Source: Christensenella tenuis (GTDB lineage: Bacteria; Bacillota; Clostridia; Christensenellales; Christensenellaceae). Taken from it: 64,000 nucleotides of DNA. Position 1 is the first letter of the stretch. Each line of letters opens with the position of its first letter. The notes below the pieces were generated by a model. It was not told the origin of the DNA and ran no database searches. It was given only the letters and a program-made list of their open reading frames with translations. Made by a program: the position numbers and the translations under genes. Shown here in pieces: positions 44,837 through 53,761 of the stretch. Location of the stretch: contig NZ_JACOON010000006.1 in the NCBI RefSeq assembly GCF_014287795.1, forward strand, positions 62,001 through 126,000. Direction: 5' to 3'.

Positions 44837-45502
44837 ATGAAAAAGCAATATGTGGTAATCGGCCTTGGACGGTTTGGCACGAGCGTTGCAAAAACGCTTG
44901 TGGATCAGGACGCGGACGTGCTGGTCATTGACGCCAACGAAGAAAAAGTAGACCAGGCCATCAACTTCGCAACGCACGCCGTGCAGGCGGACGCAACGGA
45001 CGAACAGGCATTGAAATCCCTCGGCATCCGCAATTTTGACGTGGCCTGCGTTTGCCTCGGCGAAATCCAGTCGAGCATTATGGCTGCCCTGATCTGCAAG
45101 GAACAGGGGATTGACCTTGTGCTTGTTAAAGCGCAAAGCGAAGTGCATGCAAAGGTGCTCTATAAAATGGGTGTGGATAAGGTTGTATTTCCCGAACGGG
45201 ACATGGGCATCCGCGTCGCGCATAACCTAATCTCTTCCAATATCCTCGACTTTATCGAGCTTTCGGACGATTACGGCATTGCCGAAATCGAAGTACATCC
45301 CGCATGGGTGGGGCAGACGCTTGTTGATCTTGATTTCCGCAAAAAATACGGCGTGAACATTATCGCCATCAAGGGGCCGGAAAACGCTGTCAATGTAAGC
45401 CCGCTGCCCGGCGATGTGATTGCCGAAGACGACATCCTTGTGGTGATCGGCGAAGAGGAAAGCATCGGTAAGCTCGAGCGGCATGGGGAAAAGCAGCGTT
45501 GA
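44837..45502 (+). CDS. ktrA: Potassium uptake regulatory subunit KtrA (TrkA-N, TrkA-C)
   Basis: A 221-residue cytoplasmic protein with an RCK (TrkA-N) domain, VIGLGRFGTSVAKTL at the nucleotide-binding start, and a TrkA-C domain near the end (VNVSPLPGDVIAEDDILVV). It binds ATP/ADP and gates KtrB. It begins 16 bases after the ktrB stop, with CAGGAG upstream, so they are one operon. Confidence 0.94.
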   Translation: MKKQYVVIGLGRFGTSVAKTLVDQDADVLVIDANEEKVDQAINFATHAVQADATDEQALKSLGIRNFDVACVCLGEIQSSIMAALICKEQGIDLVLVKAQSEVHAKVLYKMGVDKVVFPERDMGIRVAHNLISSNILDFIELSDDYGIAEIEVHPAWVGQTLVDLDFRKKYGVNIIAIKGPENAVNVSPLPGDVIAEDDILVVIGEEESIGKLERHGEKQR

Positions 45503-45511
45503 AATCAAACG

Positions 45512-45540
45512 AAAAAAGCATCGGATGCCGATGCTTTTTT
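45512..45540 (+). terminator. Terminator of the ktrBA operon
   Basis: AAAAAGCATCGG-atg-CCGATGCTTTTTT, 10 bases after the stop. Confidence 0.88.
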
Positions 45541-45548
45541 GTTGGGTT

Positions 45549-46180
45549 TCATTTTGACTGTTTTTGCGCTTTGAGCACAACGAAGCCGCCTTCCCCGCAT
45601 CCCTGCTTTACTCCCCGGACTCCGTTCTCAAATACGGCCTGGCAAACGGATGGAGGTTCAAACCCGGCTTCGCAAAGCCATTCTGTCACCTGTGGCACAG
45701 TGTAAAAAGACGCGCTGCCATAAAAAACATTATCTTTTTGCTTCTTTTGGCATGCGCGCCCAAGCGCGCTTTCGCGGTCGATCATCGCAATGATGAGGAA
45801 GCCTTCTTTTCGGGTCACGCGATGCGCTTCCCGGAAGGCGCGCGGGACATCTTTAAAAAACAAATGGCTGCCCCCATCAGGGCAAAATCGAACGTCCCGT
45901 TTTCGAAGGGAAGCTGCTCCGCCGTTCCCCGGCAGACCTCGATTCCCCGCCCGCGGGCAATTTCCGCCATGCGTTCAGATGGTTCCACGCCTGTTGCGAT
46001 GTGCAAGGGGCCGGCAAAACGTCCCGTCCCCACCCTGATTTCAACGCTATTAAGCCCCGGTGGGATCATACTTCCGGCCGCCGCAAGCTCCTCTTCATAT
46101 ACCGCCGGATTTTCCAAAAACCAATCGTCGTATTCCCGGCTATGATCGTCAAACGCTTTGACGGGGCCGCTTATTTCCAT
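45549..46180 (-). pseudogene. Class I SAM methyltransferase broken by a frameshift
   Basis: Two overlapping frames together read as one methyltransferase. The first (46180 down to 45815) holds SVEIRVGTGRFAG, GVEPSERM and AEQLPFENGTFD, then ends FLKMSRAPSGKRIA. The second frame (to 45549) carries on as FFKDVPRAFREAHRVTRKEGF with the end of the domain. Adding one T to the T6 run at about 45857 would restore the frame. Motif I also has an Arg where Gly is usual (EIRVGTG). It overlaps the end of the flippase gene by 10 bases. A sequencing or assembly error at the T-run is the alternative. Confidence 0.75.
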
Positions 46181-47793
46181 ACGTGTATCTTTTTCAGGAA
46201 GCGGGCCAGCTTTTTCCCGCCGCGAATTTGTTCGAGCTCACGCGCGGTAATCGCTTTGACAAGAACCAGCATAAACAGGTATACGATTACGCCCACAATT
46301 GCACATGCAATGACTCCAACGGCATTGGAGTACGGCGCAATCAGCGAATACACCAAATAGGCCGCGGCGGTCATCACGGCGGTCGCCGCGACCGGCTTTA
46401 AAAGGTGTTCGCCGAATTTCATGCGTACACCAGTATATTTTCGTACAAAATAATAGTTCATGCACGCGGCAATGATATAGCATACCACAGTACCAATCAC
46501 CGCGCCGTAAATGTTGATCTGCGGGAAAGTCATCAGAAAAAGGCTGAGGGCAACCTTCGTGCCCGCGCCTACCGCGAGTGAAACCGGCGGGAGGTTTTGC
46601 TTGCCGATTCCCTGCAGGATTCCCGTCATGGTCTGCATAAAGGGCAGGAATACAGCAACCGAGCACATCGTCATCAAAAGCCCTACGGAAAGGGACATTT
46701 CATCTTGCGTCGCGCTGGGGTAAAGAAAATGCAGGAGTGGATAAGCGAATACAAAGAAGGCCACCGTCACCGGGATTCCTTCAAGGAACGCAAACTTGAT
46801 GCCGTGCAATACGTTGGCTTTCACACGCTGCCCGTCCCCGAGTTTCAGCGCTTCGGAGATTGCGGGAACAACACTCATTTGCAGCGCCTGCGATACAATC
46901 GCCGCAAGGTTGATGAGCGTCAGCACTCCGCCCGTGAGCGCGCCGTACATACTGCGCACCGTATCCTGGTCGTAACCGAGGTTAAAAAGGCTGCGCGGAA
47001 TAATGACAGAGTCTACGAATGTAATGATGGGCATCACGAGCCCCGCCACCGTCACCGGCAAGGCAATCACAAGTATTTTTTTCAGCAGAGGCTTTACTTC
47101 CGTCCATGAAAGCCTGCTTTTGTAGGCTGTCAGGACTTCTGCCGGCATATTTCGTTTTTCCTTCCCAAAAACGCCCATCACATAGAGAAGCGCTGTAATT
47201 TCAGAAATTGTGATGCCGAGCAGCGCGCCCATGGCGCCAAACTCGAGCCGCCCCGTCCACTTAAGGAACAGGTAGGCAAGCGCGAGGCCCATTCCCACCT
47301 TGACAAGCTGCTCGATGATCTGCGAGAACGCAGTGGGCTTCATGTTCTGGAGCCCTTGAAAATAGCCGCGGTACGCGCACATTACGGAGACAAAAAACAG
47401 TGCCGGAGCAAGGGCCATCAGCGAATAACTCGCATCCGGAAGCTGTTGGAGCGCCGCGATCTGCCCGGCAAAGGCGAACATGAGGACAGACGTCGCAAGC
47501 CCGACAATGAGGAGGAAAGAGCGCGCTGTACGGAACACCGCGTATGCGCCGCGGTAATCGTTCATCGTTACGCGTTCGGAAACAAGCCGTGAAATGGCAA
47601 TCGGCAGGCCGACCGTAGAGATGATGAGAAGCGCAGAATAGACCGGGAACGCCTGTTGGTAATAGCTCATTCCCTTAAAGGTGATGAGGTTTGTCAACAC
47701 AATCCGGAAGAGCGCGCCAATGATCTTGACGATAACTCCGGCTGCGCCGAGAATCATCGTGCTTTTAATCAAACTTTTCGTCGTATTGGACAT
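46171..47793 (-). CDS. SpoVB-type polysaccharide flippase (MOP superfamily)
   Basis: A 540-residue integral membrane protein with about fourteen hydrophobic helices, starting at ATG 47793 with GGAG 7 bases upstream. It begins STMILGAAGVIVKIIGALFRIVL, as in SpoVB and related lipid-linked oligosaccharide flippases, and includes GILQGIGKQNLPPVS in the later half. SpoVB acts in spore cortex synthesis, but paralogues export other glycans, so the exact job is open. It is the first gene of a short unit with the broken methyltransferase. Confidence 0.88.
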   Translation of the reverse strand: MSNTTKSLIKSTMILGAAGVIVKIIGALFRIVLTNLITFKGMSYYQQAFPVYSALLIISTVGLPIAISRLVSERVTMNDYRGAYAVFRTARSFLLIVGLATSVLMFAFAGQIAALQQLPDASYSLMALAPALFFVSVMCAYRGYFQGLQNMKPTAFSQIIEQLVKVGMGLALAYLFLKWTGRLEFGAMGALLGITISEITALLYVMGVFGKEKRNMPAEVLTAYKSRLSWTEVKPLLKKILVIALPVTVAGLVMPIITFVDSVIIPRSLFNLGYDQDTVRSMYGALTGGVLTLINLAAIVSQALQMSVVPAISEALKLGDGQRVKANVLHGIKFAFLEGIPVTVAFFVFAYPLLHFLYPSATQDEMSLSVGLLMTMCSVAVFLPFMQTMTGILQGIGKQNLPPVSLAVGAGTKVALSLFLMTFPQINIYGAVIGTVVCYIIAACMNYYFVRKYTGVRMKFGEHLLKPVAATAVMTAAAYLVYSLIAPYSNAVGVIACAIVGVIVYLFMLVLVKAITARELEQIRGGKKLARFLKKIHVWK

Positions 47794-47819
47794 ACAATAC
47801 TCCAATCAATATTCAAAGT

Positions 47820-47868
47820 AATAGGCATGCCGGGCAAAAAGCAGACGCTCTTCCCCGGCATGCCTATT
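47820..47868. other. Long perfect inverted repeat upstream of the flippase
   Basis: Arms of 15 bases, AATAGGCATGCCGGG and CCCGGCATGCCTATT, with a 19-base loop. No T-run follows on either side, so it is not an ordinary terminator. It lies 27 bases before the flippase ATG, inside its likely leader, and could act as an attenuator, an RNA-stability hairpin or an operator. Confidence 0.7.
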
Positions 47869-48259
47869 ATTATATCACATCTTCCAGAAATGAAAAGGGA
47901 TGGGAGTTTCTATTTCCCGCCGCTATTTTTTCTCAGCCGCGCGAGCTGCCCCTCGAACATGCTCTCTTTTGCGATCCTGCCATTATGCCATATTTACATT
48001 GCAGTTTTGGATGAATCTATAAAATACTATATTAAACAGGTATTTTATTATAACTCATATCATCCTGCTATTTTGCGCATTGTATATGGGGCAGGATTAT
48101 GCTTGAATGCAGTCGCAGCAGGAAACGAAAAATTGCGAAAAACAGTTTCCTGATTTTTTCGAACCCTTTTTTGTATATCAAGGCGATTCCATGTATAAAA
48201 CCCGGCGGCCGGCCATCCGCTGTCTGCCGTTTCCTGTAAGGCTGCCCCCATTTCCTTTT
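47869..48259. other. Gene-free AT-rich region
   Basis: No coding frame with a ribosome site was found. TATAAAATACTATATTAAAC near 48018-48038 may hold promoter elements. Confidence 0.35.
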
Positions 48260-48412
48260 TCAGGCCCTATTTCCCTTCTCTTCCTTTTTTTCGCCGTCCG
48301 GCCAAACATATACGATGGTATTGCATTTGGGGCAGATGTAGACCTGCGTTGCGTTGGCGGCTTTCTTTGATGTTCTGGCATACATTGTTGCGCCGCATTG
48401 TTTACATTCCAT
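48260..48412 (-). CDS. 50-residue zinc-ribbon protein
   Basis: A very short gene with GGAGGGAGACATC before its ATG at 48412. The protein starts MECKQCGATMYAR and contains two CxxC knuckles: CKQC at 3-6 and CPKC at 27-30, 20 residues apart, as in small zinc-ribbon proteins. It ends with a charged tail. Similar short proteins occur widely in Firmicutes without known function. An extended -10 promoter (TGGTATAAT in the reverse sense) lies 22 bases upstream. Confidence 0.75.
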   Translation of the reverse strand: MECKQCGATMYARTSKKAANATQVYICPKCNTIVYVWPDGEKKEEKGNRA

Positions 48413-48433
48413 GATGTCTCCCTCCACACTTAG

Positions 48434-48442
48434 ATTATACCA
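48434..48442 (-). promoter_or_regulatory. Extended -10 promoter of the zinc-ribbon gene
   Basis: In the reverse sense TGG-TATAAT; no good -35 is present, as expected for an extended -10 element. Confidence 0.55.
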
Positions 48443-48789
48443 CAGTTTGCAACCATTTGCGGTCTTTCCGGGGACATTCTTCCCTCATGATCCATCCCGT
48501 TCCGGTTTTTCGGGACCCATCAGGCTTCGTTAAGTCCTTTTTCCAAAATCCGGTATATCTTTTCCACATCGAGATGTTCGCGCAGTCCTACAGCCAAAAG
48601 GTCATATTACCCTTCGCATTTGTCCTGCCTGGCTTTGCAGGCCGCTTCGATGATCCTCCATGAATCAGCCCAAACAAATTATAATTATAGTGTACAGCGT
48701 TACCCCAAACCATAGCATGCCAAGGTCTGCAAACCTGAAACAGACTGCAATGCATCTTGACTTCCGTTTCTTCTATGATATAGCAATAA
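48443..48789. other. Region with a degraded minus-strand frame
   Basis: On the minus strand, frames read IIEAACKARQDKCEG then a stop, followed by DLLAVGLREHLDVEKIYRIL and EKGLNEA then a stop (about 48520-48660). The two pieces are in one frame and look like a short decayed gene; no start and no ribosome site are visible. No family is recognised. Confidence 0.3.
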
Positions 48790-48823
48790 CGGAAAAAGCG
48801 CGGCGTCTGCCGCGCTTTTTCCG
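48790..48823. terminator. Terminator of the MBG surface-protein gene
   Basis: CGGAAAAAGCGCGGC / GCCGCGCTTTTTCCG with a GTCT loop. It lies 25 bases after the surface-protein stop on the minus strand. Confidence 0.85.
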
Positions 48824-48848
48824 TATTGTTCTCTGAAATTCCGGTTAT

Positions 48849-51800
48849 TTATGCATGCTCTGCATGAATTCCTTCTTCCGGTTCTTCGTCTTCTTTATCC
48901 TTGCGGCTTTTCTTCGTGAAGATTGCCACGACAACCTGTACGATGGCAATCGCCGCCATCAGCAGCGTCCATTTATCTATCCACACCATCGGATTCCAAA
49001 TGTTTTCCGTGAGGATAAAAGCGATGATGGCAACTACCGCCGGGATAACGCTCAACAGCCGGATAATTCCCTTGCGTTTCAATTTGCCTTGCTCTTCGCC
49101 GTCTTCACCGCGCGCCATACGGGACTGCACCGCCTCGTCTTCCTTGTCCTCTTTCTTCTTTTTGCCGAAGAAATAACCGATGAGCAGTACGATCATGATA
49201 ATTCCCGTGACGATCGCCAAGATCAGGTTTAGAAGCGCCCATGATGCCTGCCCGATTCCGCCCGCGAGAGGCGTCTGATTGTCTTTAATGGTGACAGGCT
49301 CTTGCTCCGCATTGTCATCCGTGTTATTGTTGCCTTCGCTGCCCGCAAGCGGCGTCTGGCTTTCCGGAACTGTGACTGTATCGCCTGCCGCAGACGTTGC
49401 GCCGCCTGTGGGCGTTGCCGTTGTTCCGCCTGCCGGGGCATCAGGCGTCGTAGGCGTTGTGGGCGTTACCGGGGTTGCCGGTTCAGCCGGAGCTGCCGTA
49501 ATCGTCAATACTGCATTCACTGTTTTCACAATGTAGTTCGGGTTGCTGCCCGGTATAACGCGAATTGCGTATGCTCCCGCCATTTCGCCCGCGTCGCGGC
49601 CCAACTTATATTGGAGCCTATCGCCGACGGCGAGTCCGCTTACCACCGCCGTCAGGGCCGGATCTGCCTGCCCTTCCGTCTTTGTTTTATTGTCTGCCGT
49701 TACAGTAATCTCTTTCGGTGTGATTGTGAACGTTGCTGTCCCGGCCTCTACTACGTAATTCGGATTGCTTTCCACTGTTACGCGAACGCCATACTTCCCG
49801 ACGTTTTCACCCGTTTCACGGGTTACTGTAAAACCGAGCGTATCGCTTCCCACAAGGCCGTCCACCGCCGCGTTAAGCAACGGGTCGGAGGAGCCGTAAA
49901 CCTTTTGTGCATTTGCCGGCGTTACCGTGATGTTTTTCGGATTCACCGCCAAGGTTCCATCTACAAATGTAATTTCGTAATTCGCGGATTCAAGGCCGCT
50001 GGGCACAATCGCATAATCCGCAACCGGAGACGCCGCATTCGCCGTGCTGTCAAACGTCAGCGTGCCCGCGAGGACTGTTTCATCTTCTCCGTTCACAAAT
50101 CCGCTGTATGCTGCCGTAAACGCAGGATTATCCTCTCCATAGGTCTTTTCCTTGTCTTCCGCCGTGACCGTGAGGCCTGCTTTGCCGATGACCGCGGTCA
50201 CCCGCGTCGCCGCCGGGTTATAGTTCGGGGCTTCCGCCCTGACATAGACGGGATAGCTTCCCGCATCCGTAAACCGCGGCATATCCGGCGAATAGTTTAC
50301 GCCGTCTGTGCTGTACGTAATCTCCGCACTTGCGACGGAAGGCGATACACCGATGATCCCATCGTGGCTTTCCGCATCATATGTTCCGTTGTACGCTTCC
50401 GCATCCACGGTAAGCGCTGTGCTATACTTTATGGTTAACGTGCCATTCACATAGTTTATAAGATAATTCTTTGTTTCCGCCGCTCCCGAGGGTACGATGT
50501 CATATGGACCGACCGGAGACGTCTTGGTTGCCGCGCAGTCAAGTGCCACCGTAAGACCGATACTCTCTGCCGTATCTGTGCCCTTAAGGCCGGATGCAGC
50601 GTAGTCGAATGCCGGGTTTTCTTTCCCATATTCCCGTGTTTTATCTTCCGCCGTGACCGTGAGGCCTGCTTTGCCGATGACCGCAGTCACCCGCGTCGTT
50701 GCCGGGTTATAGTTCGGGGCTTCCGCCCTGACATAGACGGGATAGCTTCCCGCATCCGTAAACCGCGGCATATCCGGCGAATAGTTTACGCCGTCTGTGC
50801 TGTACGTAATCTCCGCACCTGCGACGGAAGGCGATACACCGATGATCCCATCGTGGCTTTCCGCGTCATATGTTCCGCTATAGGCCGTTGCTGCCACTGC
50901 CAACACATTGCTGTTGGTGATTTTCAGCGTTCCGTTTACATAGCTTACGTCGTAATTCTTTGTTTCCGCATCGCCCGTAACAGTGATCGGGTAATCTCCT
51001 GCTGGAGAGCTTGCCGCTGCCGTGGTGCTGATGGAAGGCGTAAGGCCGATGCCCGCAAGCGTGTCCGATCCTTTAAGGCCGGAAAGCGTATATGTCAGCT
51101 CCGGATTTTCCACGCCGTACATCCTCGTCTTGTCTTCCGCCGTGACCGTGAGGCCTGCTTTGCCGATGGTCAGCGTGCCCGTAACATATTCGATTTTATA
51201 CTGATCGGTTACGTTCCTGCCATTTGCGTCTTTGATGACTGCATTTTTCTGGGTGAACGCTACAGTGTAGATCCCGGCATCTGTGCCGCTTCCCTGCGCT
51301 TTGACGCCCGTTATGGTGAGGCCTTCCGGCACGCCTGTATATCCGCTGACCGTCTGTTGGGATCCATTGTAGATTTTGCTGTTATCACTGTTTGCCGTCA
51401 ATGTGATTTCTGAAACAGGGACGGTTTTCGCATAGACGTCAAAGCTCGAGGAAACACGTTCGAATGAAGCGGATACCACTTCCTTATCTGTCTTGACTCC
51501 ATTTTCCAGTAAATACCACCCCACAAACGCATATCCGTTTGGAGCCTGGTAAGTGTATTCATTCACCGGTTCCTTATCTTCCACCGTCTGGGAATCGAGC
51601 AGCGACGTACCGTCTGCGTCATAGAAGCGAACCGTATGATGTATGGCCTGTTTATAGACAACGCCATCCACATGGTAGCCGTCGGAAGCATCGTACTTCA
51701 CTACATACCAGCGTACCGTTTCGCCCGCGCGTACCAGCCCCGAACAATCCGGGATATCCACCAAATATTGCAGTATACCGTCCCCTGTATTGTTGTATAC

Positions 51801-52634
51801 CGGGACAGGAGTAGATTTCAGAATGGTACCCGTTCCCACTTTCGTATAGTTTGCTGGTTTATCGGGTTTCGCATCCCCAGGCGGAGTAAGCCCGTCTTTC
51901 AGAATATAGTAGGTCGCGGGAGACGTTTCCGCGGCCGGTTGGGGATTCGGATCGATTTCTGGGACCGCCGTTGATCCGAACACCGCATAGAATGTTACGC
52001 TGCCATTTCCCATGATGTAAGTATCGCCGCCCGCATAGAACCGCCCTGATGCGATCAACCGCTGGTATTGCGCGGACGTATTGACCATTTTGTCATTTTT
52101 ACTCGTGCTCCAGCCGATGAAAACATGTTTGCCGCTCTGATCGTGCGCGGCCTTGTCGCCTTCCAGCACGGTTACTTCCTCGCCCTGCGTGTATTTTCCG
52201 GAATCGCTGGGCGCAGTGAAATATCCGTTTGAATTATAGGTTACTGTATATTTTCGAGGCTCCGGTTTGCCTTTTCCCAGCATATTCATTTCCGGCGCCG
52301 TTGGAGCTTCAGATGGTTCTGCCGCCGCGCTCGGCCCTGCGCTTACTTCCGCATTCGGCGCTGCGCTCGGTTCCATGCTTTCTACAGCGTTTGGTTCCGC
52401 ACCCGCCGAGACGGACGGTTCCGCGCTCGCCGAAGGGGATGGTTCCACAGTAGGTTCCACGCTTATTTCCACATCAGTCTGTGAAGTATCCTGCACAGCC
52501 CGCTCCCCATCCAGCACGCCGCTTTCTTCCGCGGCAAATGCCGATATGTTCAGCGCCGACACAAAAAATACTACTGCCAACGTAAAGACCAGTATTTTTT
52601 TGAAATTGATTTTATATCTTTTTCTTGTTCTCAT
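48849..52634 (-). CDS. Large surface protein with MBG repeats
   Basis: A 1261-residue exported protein. Order: a signal peptide (residues 1-35, ILVFTLAVVFFVSALNISAFA), a Ser/Glu/Pro/Ala-rich stalk (about 55-115), two InlB-B-like segments (YTVTYNSNGYFTAP near 128, and HHTVRFYDADGTSLLDSQTV near 330), five or more MBG domains of about 80 residues (each with LTVTAEDK, YG, NPAF, NYVNGTLTI), a Thr/Pro/Gly linker, and two C-terminal hydrophobic segments with basic tails, rather than an LPxTG signal. It is likely a cell-surface adhesin-type protein. AAAGGAG precedes the ATG. The gene 57 bases upstream on the same strand may share its transcript. Confidence 0.85.
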   Translation of the reverse strand: MRTRKRYKINFKKILVFTLAVVFFVSALNISAFAAEESGVLDGERAVQDTSQTDVEISVEPTVEPSPSASAEPSVSAGAEPNAVESMEPSAAPNAEVSAGPSAAAEPSEAPTAPEMNMLGKGKPEPRKYTVTYNSNGYFTAPSDSGKYTQGEEVTVLEGDKAAHDQSGKHVFIGWSTSKNDKMVNTSAQYQRLIASGRFYAGGDTYIMGNGSVTFYAVFGSTAVPEIDPNPQPAAETSPATYYILKDGLTPPGDAKPDKPANYTKVGTGTILKSTPVPVYNNTGDGILQYLVDIPDCSGLVRAGETVRWYVVKYDASDGYHVDGVVYKQAIHHTVRFYDADGTSLLDSQTVEDKEPVNEYTYQAPNGYAFVGWYLLENGVKTDKEVVSASFERVSSSFDVYAKTVPVSEITLTANSDNSKIYNGSQQTVSGYTGVPEGLTITGVKAQGSGTDAGIYTVAFTQKNAVIKDANGRNVTDQYKIEYVTGTLTIGKAGLTVTAEDKTRMYGVENPELTYTLSGLKGSDTLAGIGLTPSISTTAAASSPAGDYPITVTGDAETKNYDVSYVNGTLKITNSNVLAVAATAYSGTYDAESHDGIIGVSPSVAGAEITYSTDGVNYSPDMPRFTDAGSYPVYVRAEAPNYNPATTRVTAVIGKAGLTVTAEDKTREYGKENPAFDYAASGLKGTDTAESIGLTVALDCAATKTSPVGPYDIVPSGAAETKNYLINYVNGTLTIKYSTALTVDAEAYNGTYDAESHDGIIGVSPSVASAEITYSTDGVNYSPDMPRFTDAGSYPVYVRAEAPNYNPAATRVTAVIGKAGLTVTAEDKEKTYGEDNPAFTAAYSGFVNGEDETVLAGTLTFDSTANAASPVADYAIVPSGLESANYEITFVDGTLAVNPKNITVTPANAQKVYGSSDPLLNAAVDGLVGSDTLGFTVTRETGENVGKYGVRVTVESNPNYVVEAGTATFTITPKEITVTADNKTKTEGQADPALTAVVSGLAVGDRLQYKLGRDAGEMAGAYAIRVIPGSNPNYIVKTVNAVLTITAAPAEPATPVTPTTPTTPDAPAGGTTATPTGGATSAAGDTVTVPESQTPLAGSEGNNNTDDNAEQEPVTIKDNQTPLAGGIGQASWALLNLILAIVTGIIMIVLLIGYFFGKKKKEDKEDEAVQSRMARGEDGEEQGKLKRKGIIRLLSVIPAVVAIIAFILTENIWNPMVWIDKWTLLMAAIAIVQVVVAIFTKKSRKDKEDEEPEEGIHAEHA
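50155..50877 (-). repeat. Near-identical internal repeat units in the MBG gene
   Basis: Two blocks of about 233 bases (50155-50387 and 50644-50876) differ at only about five positions and are 489 bases apart, a multiple of three. A third partial copy of the first 35 bases starts at 51133. Such exact repetition marks recent duplication or gene conversion between MBG domains. Confidence 0.9.
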
Positions 52635-52691
52635 GGCTTACTCCTTTTCCACCTTTGACACTGTGGGGCCAAATTTTTCTCCCCGCCCTGT

Positions 52692-53126
52692 TTACAAACC
52701 GCTTTCTTCCACTGCGCTGTCGATCAGCTTGACCAATTCGAGCGCACTCCTGAATTGCCGGGTTTCATTTTTTTCCGACCAGACTACCTGTCCTTGCCAT
52801 GTCGCGTTCTGCCGATACATTACCTGCACAATGAACGTTGCCTTTTTTCCGGCCGGACATATACCCGCCGTCTTTTCCTGTGCCATAGCCTGCCTCTCTT
52901 TATTTCCTTTGCTGTCCTGTTTTTTTCTTCCAAATGCGCGGCACTTCGTGGAGGCCGCGGGATATTCAATCGCATTGAACACTTCTTCCAGGTTGGACCA
53001 TAACTGGTTGATATCAGAAAATCGGGCCAACGGCCCGAGGGCCGGATGGTAAGCGCGGCCTTTCAGCCCGCCGCAGCCACATGCGTCAATACAAACCTGG
53101 ATTTTCTTTGCTGCCGCGTCCGCCAT
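52692..53126 (-). CDS. Conserved hypothetical protein
   Basis: A 144-residue protein starting at ATG 53126 (AAGAAAGG 9 bases upstream). The first half has VCIDACGCGGLKGRAYHPAL and the second ends VMYRQNATWQGQVVWSEKN followed by QFRSALELVKLIDSA, a C-terminal pattern seen in several uncharacterised Firmicutes proteins. No signal peptide. It lies 57 bases upstream of the MBG gene, probably in one operon, so a role in the same envelope process is possible. Confidence 0.65.
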   Translation of the reverse strand: MADAAAKKIQVCIDACGCGGLKGRAYHPALGPLARFSDINQLWSNLEEVFNAIEYPAASTKCRAFGRKKQDSKGNKERQAMAQEKTAGICPAGKKATFIVQVMYRQNATWQGQVVWSEKNETRQFRSALELVKLIDSAVEESGL

Positions 53127-53462
53127 AAATAATACCTTTCTTATATGGTTTATTTTAGAGGTGTGCGGTCTCAAAATCGGTCTCATTTTTCTAAAAACGC
53201 TTCTTTTTTTGACAATTTATGTGAAAAAATATGAATGGAGGCACTGCATTTTAACAGCCCCTTACGAATTGCGGTTATTTATGCAACAAAGTTTTCGGAT
53301 AACGGCAACATTGACGCTTGCCTTATAAAGCAGGATATTGTAAATTAAATCAAGGGAATACAAATGGAGCATGCGCTCCCAAACCGGTTCGTCAAATCTA
53401 GTGGATGCGCGGCTGACATATGGCCGTTTAGAGCATTGCCCATCCACATCCGGGAGGACACA
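53127..53462. other. Divergent intergenic region
   Basis: No gene is supported. The region carries AT-rich stretches near 53210-53240 and 53330-53350 that could be promoters for the two divergent genes. Confidence 0.35.
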
Positions 53463-53678
53463 ATGGATCATTTAAGCGAATTTTGTACTTGCCGGGACAC
53501 AGCCTGCCCTTTACATCCATCCCGGCACGGGAAGGGCTGCGCGCCGTGCATCAACAAGAACCTGAAAGCAAAAGAGATTCCCAGTTGCTTTTTCCGGCTG
53601 CTGGACAGCGGATATTCCAAAGGCGAATATTCTTTTGAGGCTTTTGCAAGGCTTGTATTGGGTGATCCCCAAAAATAA
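53463..53678 (+). CDS. DUF6485 family Cys-rich protein
   Basis: A 71-residue protein whose ATG at 53463 has GGGAGG 6 bases upstream. The Cys pattern CTCRDTAC, CAPCINKN and PSCFF matches DUF6485, small proteins with a likely metal-binding site. Function unknown. It is the only plus-strand gene in the last 15 kb. Confidence 0.8.
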   Translation: MDHLSEFCTCRDTACPLHPSRHGKGCAPCINKNLKAKEIPSCFFRLLDSGYSKGEYSFEAFARLVLGDPQK

Positions 53679-53687
53679 ACAGCGCAA

Positions 53688-53714
53688 TAAAAAATGGCAG
53701 GATATTTCCTGCCA
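53688..53714 (-). terminator. Terminator of the NlpC/P60 gene
   Basis: TGGCAGG / CCTGCCA, followed in the reverse sense by T6. The stem can also slow plus-strand reading. Confidence 0.7.
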
Positions 53715-53761
53715 AAAGAGAAAAATTTATTCCATCAGGAGACATTTGTTTCGATGGCTTT

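Noticed and set aside
48178..48429. 83-codon minus-strand frame overlapping the zinc-ribbon gene
   Set aside because: A different frame in the same place has a ribosome site, CxxC pairs and sensible composition; this one has none of these.
49302..50438. 378-codon open frame antisense to the MBG surface protein
   Set aside because: Very Arg/Cys-rich and repeats exactly where the MBG domains repeat; a shadow frame.
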